In this document: positions 20,420-21,558 of the stretch, piece after piece
Layout: each line of letters opens with the position of its first letter
How positions within the stretch are numbered: position 1 is the first letter of the stretch
Notes under the pieces: model-generated
Databases searched by the model: none
What the model saw: only the letters and a program-made list of their open reading frames with translations
What the model was told of the DNA's origin: nothing
Translations under genes and position numbers: made by a program
DNA from: DASSJF01 sp035280345
GTDB taxonomy: Bacteria > Sysuimicrobiota > Sysuimicrobiia > Sysuimicrobiales > Segetimicrobiaceae
Length of the DNA stretch: 21,558 nt
Direction: 5' to 3'
Assembly (NCBI GenBank): GCA_035280345.1
Contig: DATEGA010000289.1
Span: forward strand, 1-21,558

Positions 20420-21558
20420 CTACAGGGCGGGTGCGCGCGACTTCCAGGGCGCGGCGGCCTCGTAGACGGCCGCGACACGCAGAATGGTGATTTCGTCGAA
20501 AGGCCTGCCGCCCAACTGCACGCCGAGCGGCAGCCCCACTTTGGTGAACCCGCACGGCACCGTGACGCTGGGGAAGCCGAGGAAACTGAACGGACGGTTG
20601 TACACCGGCGAGCCCGTGCTCGCGAGCCCGGCCGGCGCCGGGCCAAGGGCGGAGGGCGTGGCCAGCACGTCCACGGTCCGCAACAGCGCGCGCATTTCTC
20701 CGATAAACAGCGTCCGGATCTGCTGTGCGCGCAGATACGCGGGCGCCGGGACGTGAAATCCCGTTTCGATAATCGCGCGCAGCCTATGGCCGTAGTCGCC
20801 GGGGCGCGCGCGGTAGGTGTCGGCGTGGACGGCCGCGGCCTCCGTGTTGTGGATGATTTCGTGCGCGTCCATCGCCGCGTCGAACAGTTCGGGCAGCCGT
20901 ACGTCCTGGATGCGGCAGCCGATATCGCCGAGCACCCGCAGCGCCTCGCGGTAGGCGTCGGCACCCTCAGGATCGAGCCCCTCATTGAAGTAGCGGTCCG
21001 GCACCCCGACCCGCAGGCCGCGGACCGACGCCCCGCTTGCCCGGGCGTCGTCGAGCGCGGCCGTCGCGCTTGACAAGCCGGGCGCGGCGACGGTGCTGGG
21101 ATCGTTGGGATCCGGTCCCGCGATCGCGTCGAACAGCATCGCGACGTCGCGCACCGTGCGGGCCATCGGTCCCGGATGGTCGAGCGTCCACGCGAGCGGG
21201 TGCACGCCGTAGCGGCTCACGCGGCCGAAGGTCGGCTTGAGACCGACGACCCCGCAGAACGCGGCCGGCCGGCAGATCGATCCGGACGTCTGGCTCCCGA
21301 GTGCGCCCTGGCACATTCGCGCGGCGAGCGCCGCGGCGGATCCGCTGCTCGACCCGCCCGGTGTGTGTTCGAGCGCCCAGGGGTTGCGCGCGGGGGACGG
21401 ATCGAACGACGCGAACTCCGTCGTGTGCGTCTTGCCGAGGATCACGGCGCCGGCTTGCCGGAGCCGCGCCACGGCCGTCGCATCGTACGCCGGCGTAAAG
21501 CCGGTCATGATCTTGGACCCGCACGACGTCTCCACGCCTTCGGTATAGAAAATGTCCT
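20420..21558 (-). CDS. Amidase signature family enzyme, C-terminal part (5' truncated by window edge)
   Basis: The frame is open to the right edge. Upstream of a GTG at 21535 it continues DIFYTEGVETSCGSKIM, the conserved segment just after the catalytic Lys of amidases, so the real start is outside the window. About 378 residues are visible. The Ser/cis-Ser part of the Ser-Ser-Lys triad is in GGSSSGSAAALAARMCQGALGSQT and the following SGSICRPAAFCGVVGLKPT. Later landmarks are LDHPGPMARTVRD and, near the C terminus, VPCGFTKVGLPLGVQLGGRPFDE. These fit aspartyl/glutamyl-tRNA amidotransferase-like amidases (GatA relatives). The lone context and divergent C terminus favour a general amidase over GatA itself. 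Substrate unknown. Confidence 0.88.
   Translation of the reverse strand, partial: DIFYTEGVETSCGSKIMTGFTPAYDATAVARLRQAGAVILGKTHTTEFASFDPSPARNPWALEHTPGGSSSGSAAALAARMCQGALGSQTSGSICRPAAFCGVVGLKPTFGRVSRYGVHPLAWTLDHPGPMARTVRDVAMLFDAIAGPDPNDPSTVAAPGLSSATAALDDARASGASVRGLRVGVPDRYFNEGLDPEGADAYREALRVLGDIGCRIQDVRLPELFDAAMDAHEIIHNTEAAAVHADTYRARPGDYGHRLRAIIETGFHVPAPAYLRAQQIRTLFIGEMRALLRTVDVLATPSALGPAPAGLASTGSPVYNRPFSFLGFPSVTVPCGFTKVGLPLGVQLGGRPFDEITILRVAAVYEAAAPWKSRAPAL

Noticed and set aside
1..21558. Search for tRNA, rRNA, CRISPR arrays, insertion sequences, att sites and toxin-antitoxin pairs
   Set aside because: No cloverleaf, repeat array, transposase motif or terminal inverted repeats flanking a gene were seen by eye; nothing supports a mobile or defence element.

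Overview
This is a GC-rich bacterial chromosomal window with short intergenic gaps, several start/stop overlaps and no sign of plasmid, phage or insertion sequence. It encodes a complete phosphate-starvation (Pho) locus and, further right, a 2-oxo-acid dehydrogenase cluster. The lineage cannot be fixed from the sequence. The GC-rich codon use, a flavin/F420-type luciferase-like oxidoreductase and two promoters placed almost on top of start codons would fit a soil or sediment bacterium of an actinobacterial, Chloroflexota-like or related deep lineage, but this is only a guess.

Left half (1-11455), phosphate. The window opens inside a glycerol-3-phosphate dehydrogenase (glpD), followed closely by a DUF47/PhoU-like protein. 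A convergent minus-strand gene encodes an RNase H-fold protein that has lost most catalytic carboxylates. Next come phoB and phoR (1 bp apart), a 59-codon ORF overlapping phoR and an intrinsic terminator. A Pho box then precedes a secreted phosphoesterase, a 46-aa membrane peptide and a methylglyoxal synthase gene broken by two compensating frameshifts. A minus-strand arsenate-reductase remnant abuts the pst promoter, which has three 11-bp Pho repeats, followed by pstS-pstC-pstA-pstB-phoU.

The logic is coherent. PhoR/PhoB sense low phosphate, Pst imports it, PhoU restrains signalling and the phosphoesterase scavenges it outside the cell. GlpD makes dihydroxyacetone phosphate, from which an intact MgsA would release phosphate. 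The strongest regulatory signal is the tetramer TTAA. It is rare here (ten sites by eye), and eight of the ten lie in 11-bp-phased repeats in front of Pho genes or at one unexplained place near the right end.

Middle (11531-18068), catabolism. An M20 metallo-hydrolase is followed by a stand-alone Lrp/AsnC ligand-binding domain overlapping E1-alpha. E1-beta, lipoyl E2 and an acyl-CoA synthetase come next, all on the plus strand. No E3 lies in the window, and the substrate (acetoin, pyruvate or branched-chain oxo acid) is not decided by sequence alone.

Right end (18100-21558), mixed. It holds a half-size EamA transporter, a convergent luciferase-like oxidoreductase, a 46-aa secreted Pro-rich peptide with its own ribosome site and terminator, a J-domain membrane protein with an extended -10 promoter, and the 3' part of an amidase running off the right edge.
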